Of a stretch of 64,000 nt of DNA, positions 10,615-21,200 are shown in pieces. How positions within the stretch are numbered: position 1 is the stretch's first letter; every line of letters starts with the position of its first letter. The translations under genes and the position numbers were made by a program. The stretch is from Branchinecta lynchi (Eukaryota > Arthropoda > Branchiopoda > Anostraca > Branchinectidae). Where the stretch lies: assembly GCA_023053575.1 (NCBI GenBank), contig JAKZAP010000010.1:19032628-19096627 (forward strand). Direction: 5' to 3'. The notes beneath the pieces were generated by a model. It saw nothing but the letters and a program-made list of their open reading frames with translations, did no database searches and was not told the origin of the DNA.

Positions 10615-11150
10615 ATTGTTTGCATTGTTAATGTAAAGTTAAGTTGATTTGTGAAAGGTACTATAGAAACTCGTCAGTTTTCAGCCCAAGGTGACTGCAA
10701 ATCATAGTTACGTCATCTGATTTTGTTCTAGCGGAAGTTAATATATAAAATATATATCATAAATATGTATAAAACATATTATATATATAAAAAATAAATA
10801 TTCTAGCCCAAGCTAGAGAAAGTTTGTAACATCTGTAATATTTTTTTTTATCACAGATTCGTTAGCCGGAAAGACACTTGCAAATAAGAGCTGAAACATC
10901 ACTAGAAAAAATCCGCTGGCGTATTAATTACCGCAATCAACCCCAAGTCGTCGGAATCATGATATATAGCTATATGCTCCAGTCTTCGTAAATCTGAAAA
11001 TAATATAGCGCGGAGATCCTGTATTTTTGTGCTATAATTAACTAGATTTCTCAAGTGCCTTTTTGTGTCTATTTTATTTGTCTGTTTGATTGCTGATGGT
11101 CCGTAAAGTTGATTTTTGAAAAATGCTGTATAAACTCGTCATTATCATGA
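10615..11150 (+). repeat. two related element tails
   Basis: The segments 10615-10690 and 11085-11150 share GTAAAGTT, then GTTGATTT, GTGAAA-like text and AAACTCGTCA. Each looks like the 3' end of a decayed element. I cannot assign a class. Confidence 0.4.
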
Positions 11151-12224
11151 AATATAGCTTTCATGACCCAACACCTTCTTCCTACAATTCTATAGGGCCC
11201 CAGTATCCTTGCTTTTCCTCCAACTCTTCTACGATCGTGTAATTTCAATGAGAGGTTAACATGGTCTACACGTACTGCATCTGTATCAGATTCGTCATAA
11301 TTGATTTTACAGGAGGATCACCCCACCTTTTCGCACTGGAAGTGCGATTTAGGAACTAATCGGTGTTAATGAAATCGAAAAGGCATTTCTCTAGAAGATC
11401 TCAGGGAAAGCTGCATGTTGGGCTCTGGGAGCAAGGATGGTTTTGGACAGCTGGGAAAGACGACGACAACTTCTAGTTGACAACTAGTTTGTAGCTGACA
11501 AAGACAACTTCAATTATCATTTTTTATCGGCCTTTACGGCTTCATTAAATGGTTATTCTTATTAAACTTTACTTTCAAAAAAGGTTCGTCAAGTAAGCAG
11601 ATGTTTCACGGCGCCATCTGCACGTCTATAATTCGCCAATTCTACAAATTGCCACCTGCCGTTTGTGCGCAAGGCTGATTTAATTGCTGTGAGAGCCATC
11701 TTTCTGTTTATCTTTGGGCTATTAATTTTCTCTCTGGGGAGACATCAGGAACAGCCAATCCGATGTACTTCCAACAGCCTGAGAAACAGTTGCAAAACGA
11801 ACCTGTTGGAGAGATGAGCTCAGATTTTACCCTGTTGACGTACCCTGTCTAGCAGTCCATCTCGGCTTGTTCGACAACATGTTAACAGACAATCGGATGA
11901 ACTGAAAATTTTTGTACGGGTAGATAAGTAACGGATATGTAGCCCACGGCTACCCTAGCCATTCCGTTATCAGTCAACATAGACACCCTTCTCTAACTCC
12001 AATCCTCATCTCATACCTAACGCAGAACCTTTTTATTTCATCTTCCAACTGTGACCAACTTGTAATAACTAATACCATAAAAGAAAATGCTATAATAACT
12101 CATATCCTTTTAAAACATACAAGGAAATGACGATGGGTCTTGCCGCATCCAGTCAGCGCAACCCTCACTCCTGTTTCAGACCCGTAGGATTTTTCCCGTT
12201 GGGGGGAAACCCCAATTGCAATTT
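11151..12224. other. no recognisable feature
   Basis: Unique-looking intergenic sequence. I saw no exon or repeat boundary that I would defend. Confidence 0.4.
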
Positions 12225-12420
12225 TTTTCTATTTATCACTCAAAGAAGATGTATTGGGTGTGGGGCCGGGGAACTGCCGGGCATATATTTCAAACCGATG
12301 CCTGTCTGCTTGCCTGCTAGAACAGAGCTTGCCACGCGGATGCAGAAACATGATTTGGTTAAATGAAAGCTTGGCTGCATAACTTCAGATAACTTGCGCT
12401 GACAACTAGTGTCCTCTTTG
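12225..12420 (+). repeat. dispersed repeat, copy 1
   Basis: Matches 58220-58410 in the same orientation, including GCCTGTCTGCTTGCCTGCTA, then GCAGAAACATG and TTGGCTGCA. Both copies also keep a similar frame on the minus strand (VLAGKQTG / ALAGKQTG), so an old coding origin is possible. Confidence 0.6.
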
Positions 12421-12454
12421 CAAGTTCGATTCCAATTCCTCCGGTTGAAGCATG

Positions 12455-12770
12455 TCATGAGATTTCCGGTCCCACCCCCCCCAGCTCCTCCACATCTGTC
12501 GTATCCGGTCAGGACTTGAGATGGGACATCACAGACACGTCCTCTGTTCAGTTATTTTAGACTCATTTGACTTGAATTCGATACAACTTGAACTCGATAA
12601 CCCGTTAGACACGTCCTCTGTTCAGTTATTTTAGACTCATTTGACTTGAATTCGTTAACCAGTTCGAAATTTACGCATGACACAGTATTTCGGATTCCCC
12701 GTCCCTCCGCTCCTCAGGATGTCGGGATCGGGAACTGACTATTTCCAAGTCAGTTTGATTCCAAGTCGAG
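12455..12770 (+). repeat. diverged F2 unit with a 74-bp internal duplication
   Basis: F2 signatures flank a tandem duplication: GACACGTCCTCTGTTCAGTT begins at 12534 and again at 12608, each followed by the same 25 bases. Confidence 0.65.
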
Positions 12771-12809
12771 ACCACTGTATCGATCTTGCGATGGACTTCA
12801 GATAGAAAT

Positions 12810-13025
12810 GCTTCTATTTATAAGAAATTTCCGGTTTCTGCCGAACTGACTCAAGACGAACTGCTTATCCAGCAAAAAAGTAGGTTTAAAGTATGGATTC
12901 AGCATATGTTCTTGCCATTATATGAATGTTTCATATTTCCTTTTTTGACGATTACTGCCAGTTTAGTTGTCCGGCAAGACAATAACTTTCAGATATGGAT
13001 TCATGATGCATGCTTACTAGTATAT
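12810..13025 (+). repeat. F1 core units, partial copy
   Basis: Two degenerate core units (CCGGTTTCTGCC, GAACTGCTTATCCAGCA, TTGTCCGGCAAGACAA) without F1 ends. Confidence 0.55.
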
Positions 13026-13073
13026 CGACAATCAAATCACTAATCACTCTAATTCACTTCGACCACGTTTCCC

Positions 13074-13872
13074 TTTTTGTGATCCCAAAATGTAAGTGGA
13101 GGGATACCTGTGAAATCGCGAAAGTTGTCCGTCTGTCCGTCTGTCTGTGAGCACGATAACCCTCGAAGGGAATGACATATTTTGATGAAACTTAGTGGGA
13201 TGATCCTTTTCGGCAGGGGAAGGTCGAATTGAAAGATGGGCTCTGTAGCCCTACATTTAGGGGGTGGAGGAGGGGGTTCAAATAAAGGGACAAACATATT
13301 TTTTTTAAACAGGTAATTTCTTTTTAACCGGACAAACAGTTTGCCCGGAATTCGGCCAAAACCGGAAAATTGTTAAAAGTTAGTTTTATTTGTAGTTGAT
13401 GAGATATCCGATTTAGGAGTAAGAAGAGATGCTGAATCCATGTATGATAATCATTGTTTACCCGGACATATAGTTCGCCCGGAATCCGGCTGGAACCGTA
13501 AAATTTCTTATAAGTTGAATTTTGATTTGAAGTGGATTGGATGTTCGACATAGGGGAAAGAAGATACGCTTAGTTCGTTTATTAGCTTTCTTTTTTCGCC
13601 GGGCAAGTAGGGCCGAAACTGGGAAATTGGCAGAAGTAAGGCAGGAAGTTTTCGTCAAAACAGATGTGACTTGTAGGGGTAAACACACATGCTGAATCCA
13701 TATCTGAACTTGGTTTTCTCAGGTGATTAGCTCTTTGGCTTTAATCTGTTTCTGAATTTAATAGTAAAAATGTTCAAGGAGTCGGACGAAGACTGGATCT
13801 GGCGAAGACAAGGCCCGTCTGGATCAGATATTGAATTTTTGGGATCCCATCGTAACCTTTGATCTTGTTTTG
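13074..13872 (-). mobile_element. F1 element, copy B
   Basis: Reverse-oriented. The right end is at 13074 (GATCCCAAAATGTAAGTGG), followed by the GTCCGTCTGTCC run, GATGAAACTTAGTGG and three to four core units. The left end GGGATCCCATCG, then TTTGATCTTGTTTT, is at 13872. No ORF of note. Confidence 0.8.
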
Positions 13873-14124
13873 CTAGATTCCGGGTGAACTACTTGTCCGG
13901 TGATAAAACAAAATTCTGCTGTGGATTCAATATGTTTATTTAACCTTTAAATGACTCAGACATTAGCTTGAACTACGGGGCCCGAATTGATACTCGCAAC
14001 AAGTTAGAACAAATATATCAGACACTTCGATAATTATTGTGCTAACAGTCTTACGGACAGTCAGACTGACGTGCAAACTTTTCAGTCATAGGTGTATCGT
14101 CACTGACGTTTGGGGATCCCAGAA
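13873..14124 (+). mobile_element. F1 element, truncated copy in opposite orientation
   Basis: Begins directly at the end of copy B with core-unit sequence (GATTCCGGGTGAACTACTTG), then the tail with a CGGACAGTCAGACTG run and the GGGATCCC right end. The left half is missing, so the two copies are head-to-head with no spacer. Confidence 0.7.
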
Positions 14125-14230
14125 AGATTTTTTCTGAATGAGTAAGTCGTCTTCCCTGACAGATGAGCATCCGAACTGATTTTTATGGCACTTGCCCTTC
14201 GGCCAAGTGCCATATAGCGATCGCAATTTC

Positions 14231-14315
14231 TGTCCGTCCGTCGGTCTGTCGGTCTGTCGGTCTGTCGGTCTGTCGGTCTGTCGGTCTGTCGGTCTGTCGG
14301 TCTGTCGGTCTGTCC
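14231..14315 (+). repeat. microsatellite (TCGGTCTG)n
   Basis: About nine copies of an 8-bp unit, read on the minus strand as TDRPTDRQ repeats in a 143-codon ORF that is not a real gene. Confidence 0.9.
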
Positions 14316-14426
14316 AGGTTTTGCTAGTTCGGGCACTTCCACATAAGCTAGGATGATAAAACTTGGCAGGCATATCAGGGACCCCAAATGATTAAGTTGG
14401 AAATAGTCACTTCCCCGATCCGAGCA

Positions 14427-16390
14427 CCGTGGGGGGAGTGGAGGGAGGGGGAATCCGGAATCTTGAGGTATTTTTAACTTTTGAACGGGTGATCGGATCT
14501 CGATGAAACTTGATATTTGGAACGACCTCATGCCTCAGACGACCCACTTAAAATCCGGACCGGATCCGGTGACTTTTGGGGGGAGCTGGAGGGGGCAACC
14601 GGAAATCTTAGGAAACGCTATGAGTGGAGGGATCGAGATGAAACTTGGTGGGAAGACACCTAGCAAACACTAGATACATCGTTGACATAACCGAGCCGAT
14701 TCGGGCACTGTGGGGGGAGTGGAGGGAGGGGGAATCCGGAATCTTGAGGTATTTATAACTTTTGAACGGGTGATCGGATCTCGATGGAACTTGATATTTG
14801 GAAAGACCTCATGCCTCAGACGACCTACTTAAAATCCGGACCGGATCCGGTGACTTTTGGGGGGAGCTGGAGGGGGCAACCGGAAATCTTGGGAAACGCT
14901 ATGAGTGGAGGGATCGAGATGAAACTTGGTGGGAAGACACCTAGCAAACACTAGATACATCATTGACATAACCGAGCCAATTCGGGTACTGTGGGGGGAG
15001 TAGAGGGAGGGGGAATCCGGAATCTTGAGGTATTTATAACTTTTGAACGGGTGATCGGATCTCGATGGAACTTGATATTTGGAAAGACCTCATGCCTCAG
15101 ACGACCTACTTAAAATCCGGACCGGATCCGGTGACTTTTGGGGGGAGCTGGAGGGGGCAACCGGAAATCTTGGGAAACGCTATGAGTGGAGGGATCGAGA
15201 TGAAACTTGGTGGGAAGACACCTGGCAAACACTAGATACATCATTGACATAACCGAGCCGATTCGGGTACTGTGGGGGGAGTAGAGGGAGGGGGAATCCG
15301 GAATCTTGAGGTATTTATAACTTTTGAACGGGTGATCGGATCTCGATGGAACTTGATATTTGGAAAGACCTCATCCCTCAGACGACCCACTTAAAATCTG
15401 GACCGGATCCGGTGACTTTTGGGGGGAGCTGGAGGGGGCAACCGGAAATCTTGGGAAACGCTATGAGTGGAGGGATCGAGATGAAACTTGGTGGGAAGAC
15501 ACCTAGCAAACACTAGATACATCGTTGACATAACCGAGCCGATTCGAGCACTGTGGGGGGAGTAGAGGGAGGGGGAATCCGGAATCTTGAGGTATTTATA
15601 ACTTTTGAACGGGGGTTCGGATCTCGATGGAACTTGATATTTGGAAAGACCTCATCCCTCAGACGACCCACTTAAAATCTGGACCGGATCCGGTGACTTT
15701 TGGGGGGAGCTGGAGGGGGCAACCGGAAATCTTGGGAAACGCTATGAGTGGAGGGATCGAGATGAAACTTGGTGGGAAGACACCTAGCAAACACTAGATA
15801 CGTCATTGACATAACCGAGCCGATTCGGGTACTGTGGGGGGAGTAGAGGGAGGGGGAATCCGGAATCTTGAGGTATTTATAACTTTTGAACGGGTGATCG
15901 GATCTCGATGGAACTTGATATTTGGAAAGACCTCATCCCTCAGACGACCCACTTAAAATCTGGACCGGATCCGGTGACTTTTGGGGGGAGTTGGAGGGGG
16001 CAACCGGAAATCTTTGGAAACGTTATGAGTGGAGGGATCGAGATGAAACTTGGTGGGAAGACACCTAGCAAACACTAGATACATCATTGACATAACCGAG
16101 CCGATTCGGGCACTGTCGGGGGAGTGGAGGGAGGGGGAATCCGGAATCTTGAGGTATTTATAACTTTTGAACGGGTGACCGGATCTCGATGAAACTTGAT
16201 ATTTGGAAAGACCTCATGCCTCAGACGACCCACTTAAAATCCGGACCGGATCCGGTGACTTTTGGGGGGAGCTGGAGGGGAGAACCGGAAATATTGGAAA
16301 ACGCTATGAGTGGAGGGATCGAGATGAAACTTGGTGGGAAGACACCTAGCAAACACTAGATATATCATTGACATAACCGAGCCGTGCCTA
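14427..16390 (+). repeat. 281-bp satellite array, seven units
   Basis: The anchor ACTGTGGGGGGAGT (or ACCGTGG in the first unit) lies at 14427, 14707, 14988, 15269, 15550, 15831 and 16112, a spacing of 280 or 281 bp. Units differ by only a few substitutions, which indicates recent amplification or homogenisation. Confidence 0.9.
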
Positions 16391-16426
16391 CTCGTAACAA
16401 GTGCCATATGAGCTCGTAGCTCTTGT

Positions 16427-16902
16427 TTTCCGATTGAAATCCTGAAATAATTTAGCAGTCATATGTTATTTATTTAATGTTGGATTTGTTGTCTTTTTTA
16501 GTGAATAAAAACTGAACCGAAAATGAAACCTTAAGCCGAATGAAGCCACGAAACCATCGAAACCCAGCTACAGATTCAAAATTGGTTTATTTTTGTTTGT
16601 TCTAAACAATAAAACAGTTTTTCAGCTATTTTAAGAGACACATGTTTTTTGTCCAGCTAACCATTTTTCTTATTGTATTTTAAAACCAATTTAAAGCCCA
16701 TATTCACTTCATATCCGGATAATTTACAGTTAAGAAATCCTTTGAATACAAAAAAACAACAAGAATTCTTCTCAATGGAGGTTATTTTTAAAGTTACAGC
16801 ACACAAGAATCATAGACCCTCAGAAGTAAAAATAGAAAACTGAATTTCAACTCAAATTGCTCGGAAATGTATGATGGGGTTTAGTTTTTTAAGGATATAA
16901 AA
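16427..16902. other. AT-rich sequence, nothing recognised
   Basis: Unique AT-rich stretch running into the assembly gap. Confidence 0.5.
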
Positions 16903-17002
16903 NNNNNNNNNNNNNNNNNNNNNNNNNNNNNNNNNNNNNNNNNNNNNNNNNNNNNNNNNNNNNNNNNNNNNNNNNNNNNNNNNNNNNNNNNNNNNNNNNN
17001 NN
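16903..17002. other. assembly gap (100 N)
   Basis: Exactly 100 N, a conventional placeholder, so the true length is unknown. Upstream exons of gene 2 could be lost here. Confidence 0.95.
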
Positions 17003-17289
17003 TACAACTTATACTCCATCTGTTTTCATTTAATGGGAAATAAATACATACATCCATACATACATCCAGCGTGAAAGCTTGTCGCGCAGGTGTGAAAGAT
17101 ACGCTAAGCAACCTATACGCAACGCAAGATAAACACATACGCAGCGCATCGCAACGACGCGTCAAGGTGAAAGTGCCTTTAAGATCTGAGGTATTTGGTC
17201 CAAGAGCGTCTGGGAGAGAGCGGATGTTTAAGATATTGAAAAGTAGACAATTTTGGTGGTTTGATAAATTCCTCCGGATTTGTTCTGCG

Positions 17290-18035
17290 CCGCCGAGAAC
17301 TGTTTACTCAATATAGTCATTCTTGTTTTGTTTTCTTTTTATCTGGTTATTGTAGTGTATTACCTGCAAATTTGCAATTGCAGGCGAATAGGATTTCTCC
17401 TAATGTACGCGTTCCTGGGTGCTGTCTTGTTCAGGTTTCCAATTGAATCTCCACTGTTTGCCTGACCACTCCTTGTCCAAATGTGGTTTGAGGCTATTTG
17501 TTGTTTGGCAGGTAACAGTGGAATCTGCTAGCGCGTTCCACGATCGACCTACTTGTGAAGAAGTTCTGTGCATGCCGCTTCAGTACAGGCCTCTTCGTCA
17601 GCTTTTTTGGGTGGCCCCTGCGGTGGTTCCTCCTGTGTTTGGCACGAAAATGTTGGGTAGGATGTTGTTGCTCAAATTGTCGTACACAGCAATCATATCA
17701 CCACGATTTCTCCTGTAGGTCATTGTGGGGATGTTCAGGGCTTTGAGTCGTTCTGGGTATGGGGTGCTTTGCAATCCTTTGACCATTTTCGTGGTACGTC
17801 GCTGGACACCTTCGATAATGCGTTTGTCCATCTCGTATTGCGGGTATGCTAGTGAGACTCCAACTTCCAGCTTCGGCCTGGCGAGTGACGTGTATAACTT
17901 GCTGATCACCTTAGGACTCGTACTACTTACAGTTCGCTTGATGATTCCAAGTGCTCGATTGGCACTACTGACAACGTTTTGCGTGTGCTTGCGTTTGTAT
18001 TCGAAACAGTGTTCGAATTATTTTTTTGCCCCGGC
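17290..18035 (-). pseudogene. non-LTR retrotransposon, C-terminal reverse transcriptase fragment
   Basis: Read on minus from 18035. A segment with RALGIIKRT, then KLYTSLARPKLEVGVSLAYP, is followed by VQRRTTKMVKGL, ERLKALNIPTM and YRRNRGDMIAVY. This is the standard C-terminal region after the RT core in CR1/Jockey-like elements. The longest clean frame is 17598-17909. Then a stop and frame changes lead into RSWNALADSTVTCQTTNSLK. The RT catalytic core and the 5' half are absent, so it is dead. It ends about 70 bp before the exon at 18108. Confidence 0.8.
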
Positions 18036-18107
18036 CCTCGGGCTGGTTAAATATATTCCAATCTGTTCTATAATTGTGCTAGATAAAATTTACCTTTTCC
18101 TTTTCAG

Positions 18108-18281
18108 GCCTACATGGGAGTCCAACAAACGGCTGGAAGAACCCGAATCTTCGAACTTCGCGCCACTCGGCGGCGGCGGATCCACTCAGAGCGGAAATAC
18201 ATACGCCACCGATGACGGTCAGACATTGAAGAATTTAGCCAAACTAGTCCCTGCGGGTACAGATACCACAGTCAAGTACAT
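18108..18281 (+). CDS. internal exon of the zinc-finger gene
   Basis: Very strong borders: TTTACCTTTTCCTTTTCAG before 18108 and the consensus donor GTAAGT at 18282. It is open for 57 codons, including LEEPESSNFAPLGGGGSTQS and DDGQTLKNLAKLVPAGTDTT. Confidence 0.8.
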
Positions 18282-21200
18282 GTAAGTGAATCTCTTCATT
18301 TGTCAGCAAAAGCAAGGGCCCATTATGTGTTGTTCGATGTGTTACATTTCGGTGATATATATTCCTTCAGCCGTAGCTGACTGCGAATCTATGGCAATGC
18401 AAAACAGATACGTCAGCTACATTTCATTAGAGCTGTATTTCAGCCCTTCTTGTCGAAAATGAACTTTCGTAAAACAGAATTAAAAAAAATCTCTACCCTT
18501 TCGACGACCCAGTCGAGCACCAAAAACCAGCAGCGTGTCCAAAATGAATTCACATTACCAGCTTTAACTTTAGGAAGCAATTGACAAAATAAGATATTTA
18601 AGGAAGGATCTTTAATTGTTTTTCCACATGTTCATTTTCCAGCTTGAGCCTGAAGAGGACCCTTGCCAAGAAGGTCCGAAATATAGCTCAAATAAAATTC
18701 AGTTGAGAGATCCGTTTTGAATTGTCAAGTTTGTTGCATTTCTCAAGACAATCGACTTTATTTACATCAACTTCGTAGGTGTGACGCGAAACCCTGAAGC
18801 AACTCAGATCAACAATAAAACCAGTCAGAAAAGTCAACAGAATCAACGTTCTTTGATTTTCATCATTCAAAACATAAAATATAATATTTCACTGACATGA
18901 TTTCTTATTCTTTTTTGTATACATTTAATCTTCCGTCTTTTTATCATTTATTGATCATTTCGAGTTTATTGTCGTCAGTCATTTCAAGCAAATCCCCCTA
19001 AAAACTACTAACGTCGTAATAGTTCACCAAACCGGCGTTGCTTATTCCCTTCTCTAATTTCTGTTTTCAAGTCCGACAACTTTACCGACAATCAGAAATA
19101 ATCTTAAAGGACACCTCGCACTATAGTGTTTCTCCTAAGATGTTGTGAAATAATTGACCAGTTTACAACTAAGCGGTGCTTACAGAAAATTACATACGGC
19201 GTTGCCTGTTTTATTCCCCTTTCCATGTCCCTGGTCTTGGATGGCAAACGTGGCAAAATTTGCATAATCGGTCTCCGGACGAATACACTCCTCGAAAACG
19301 ACGACCAGGCGCATGATACGTCATGTAAAGAGAACAATGTGGCAAGCCTGAAAATGAATGTATTGCTAATAAAGGAGATGGGGTACACTTATGAAGTGAA
19401 GGATCTCGGGAATGAGAAGGGATGGAAATACTATTGAAGTAGAATGAATTACTATCATAAGTGTAACGTTTCCTTTAACAAGTTGGCCTAGAAACGAGGG
19501 AAGCTCGTATTCTTCCTTAAAGTTTAACTGAAAAGCAAACTTATTTTTTGTCATTTAGATGAATACACTGAAATATTTGGATCCTGCAAAAGGATTTTTT
19601 ATTTCCACTATCTGCTCTCGTTATGACGTTCAGAATATCTGCGTCCGTCCCCACAGCGTAAATTCTGCTATGGCGCAGGAGATTTAAGTCTAAGCATAAA
19701 CGCGGCTTTTCAGTGGGAAGTGGTCAGATTCGTGAAGATTGCTTAGTGCTTGAAAAGAAAAAATTATAAATCTTTTTCGTAAGGCATACGATAAAAATAC
19801 AAGCGCATAGAGGTACCACAAATCACACGGAAATTCCACTATTTAAAAATCGTTAAGAAACTCGATTGTCCTATCCCAGCCCTTTTCGGTTAAACTTTAA
19901 ACAGCAGCACTTTCTTTAGTGTTCAAAAGAGCGGATTCCGGCCTCTTTAAAAAGAAAAGAAATTAGGCTGTATTTAAAAGGATAAAGAATGGTGTGAATA
20001 TGAAGAATAAATACATAATGAATATTCATGGTATGCTTTGCAAAGCTCTTTTCCTCTTATGGCAGCTCCCCGCCTGTCTGGTGGAATAAAGCATAAATAC
20101 TTTTAGCCGATCGATTTTCCTTTCAGAAATTTAATTGAAGGATCCAGCAGTTTTCAAACTAATTGGGCAGTATTTTGAAAATAGTGGGAAACAAAGTCCT
20201 GTCGGATACTTCCAGGAGCTCCGACAACTCGCCCTTAAAATTGTTATTGATAGGCTGTGCTTAAAGCAAACGTGAAGGGACTGCTCGACTTTAGTTATTT
20301 ATTTCAAACAAGGTTTCCAACAGGGGAAATTGACTACAAGAAATGGGAAAGTGTGGTTGGAATGCAAGATGCCTTTGGCAGTAAAGGTAAAGGTGATGAA
20401 ACTATGAAACGCCATACCATCGATTTGGAATTATTTTTGTGTGTCGTAAAAACTGTCCAGAGGTTTTTTGGCCGTTAGAGCATCCGAAGTGGACAGTTTT
20501 TAACCAACTAGACACGTACTAAATTGTAATGGAAAAGCAAGATTGTTTTTTTTTTTTATTTTAGATATACTGAATTATGTTGACATCATGATGGATTTTG
20601 AGTTTTTTAACAATGACTTTATGGTCTCTTCTCAGGTCGGGGTCAAAATGCATGGCTGAAGGAACAGATATGAGACATTGTAGGTAGGGTATCAGACGAT
20701 ATTAGACGTTAGAGCTATTTCAATCATAATACTAATTTCTTTTTTTTTGGGGGGGGGGAGATCGTTGGCCTATCTCCTGTTGGATAGTCAAGTATAGAGG
20801 TATAAGTACATAGAGGTACCACAAATTCGAAGGAAGATTCACAATATGGGAGTTGGCTATTGATGAATAGCAGAATAGCAAAGTATCCGATTTTATTGGG
20901 TCTTAAAGTCTATTTAAGTGAATAAATGATGTGTAACGTGATATTCGTAGCTCTTGTCGGTTAAATTTGGAAGGACATCGAACGAGGGTTGGGTATGTTT
21001 GAATGCCGTTCCCAGCGAGCTATCCAGGGCATAGTGTGCATCCCTGAATAAGAAACGATGACAAACTTGACCAGTGGCGTACCGGTTCAGAACGCCTTCT
21101 GAAAATTTAACTGCCGCTCAGTTTCACAGGGTCAAACAGACGTCGGTCCGCTGAAATCTCTTGCTGGCTGTGTCTCAACTTTCTGTAGGTCTTTCTTTCT

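Larger units (their letters stand above)
14186..16426 (+). mobile_element. F2 element carrying a 281-bp satellite array
   Basis: The left boundary is a perfect 9-bp hairpin (TGGCACTTG/CAAGTGCCA, 14186-14212) followed by GCGATCGC. Next come an 8-bp microsatellite and seven 281-bp units. The right boundary is a nested hairpin at 16397-16426 (ACAAG...GAGCT-CGT-AGCTC-TTGT). CAAGTGCCATAT occurs at both ends. The same right hairpin borders the array at 62685. Defined ends plus internal tandem repeats and a 3' hairpin recall Helitron/Helentron-derived elements, but no CTRR end or Rep/helicase is seen. Confidence 0.6.

Noticed and set aside
14086..14531. 143-codon minus-strand ORF with TDRQTDRP repeats
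   Set aside because: It is the translation of an 8-bp microsatellite and F2 sequence, with no start context or splice support.
17725..18285. 186-codon plus ORF as one protein
   Set aside because: The first two-thirds is antisense to a retrotransposon RT fragment. Only the part after the acceptor at 18107 is a real exon.
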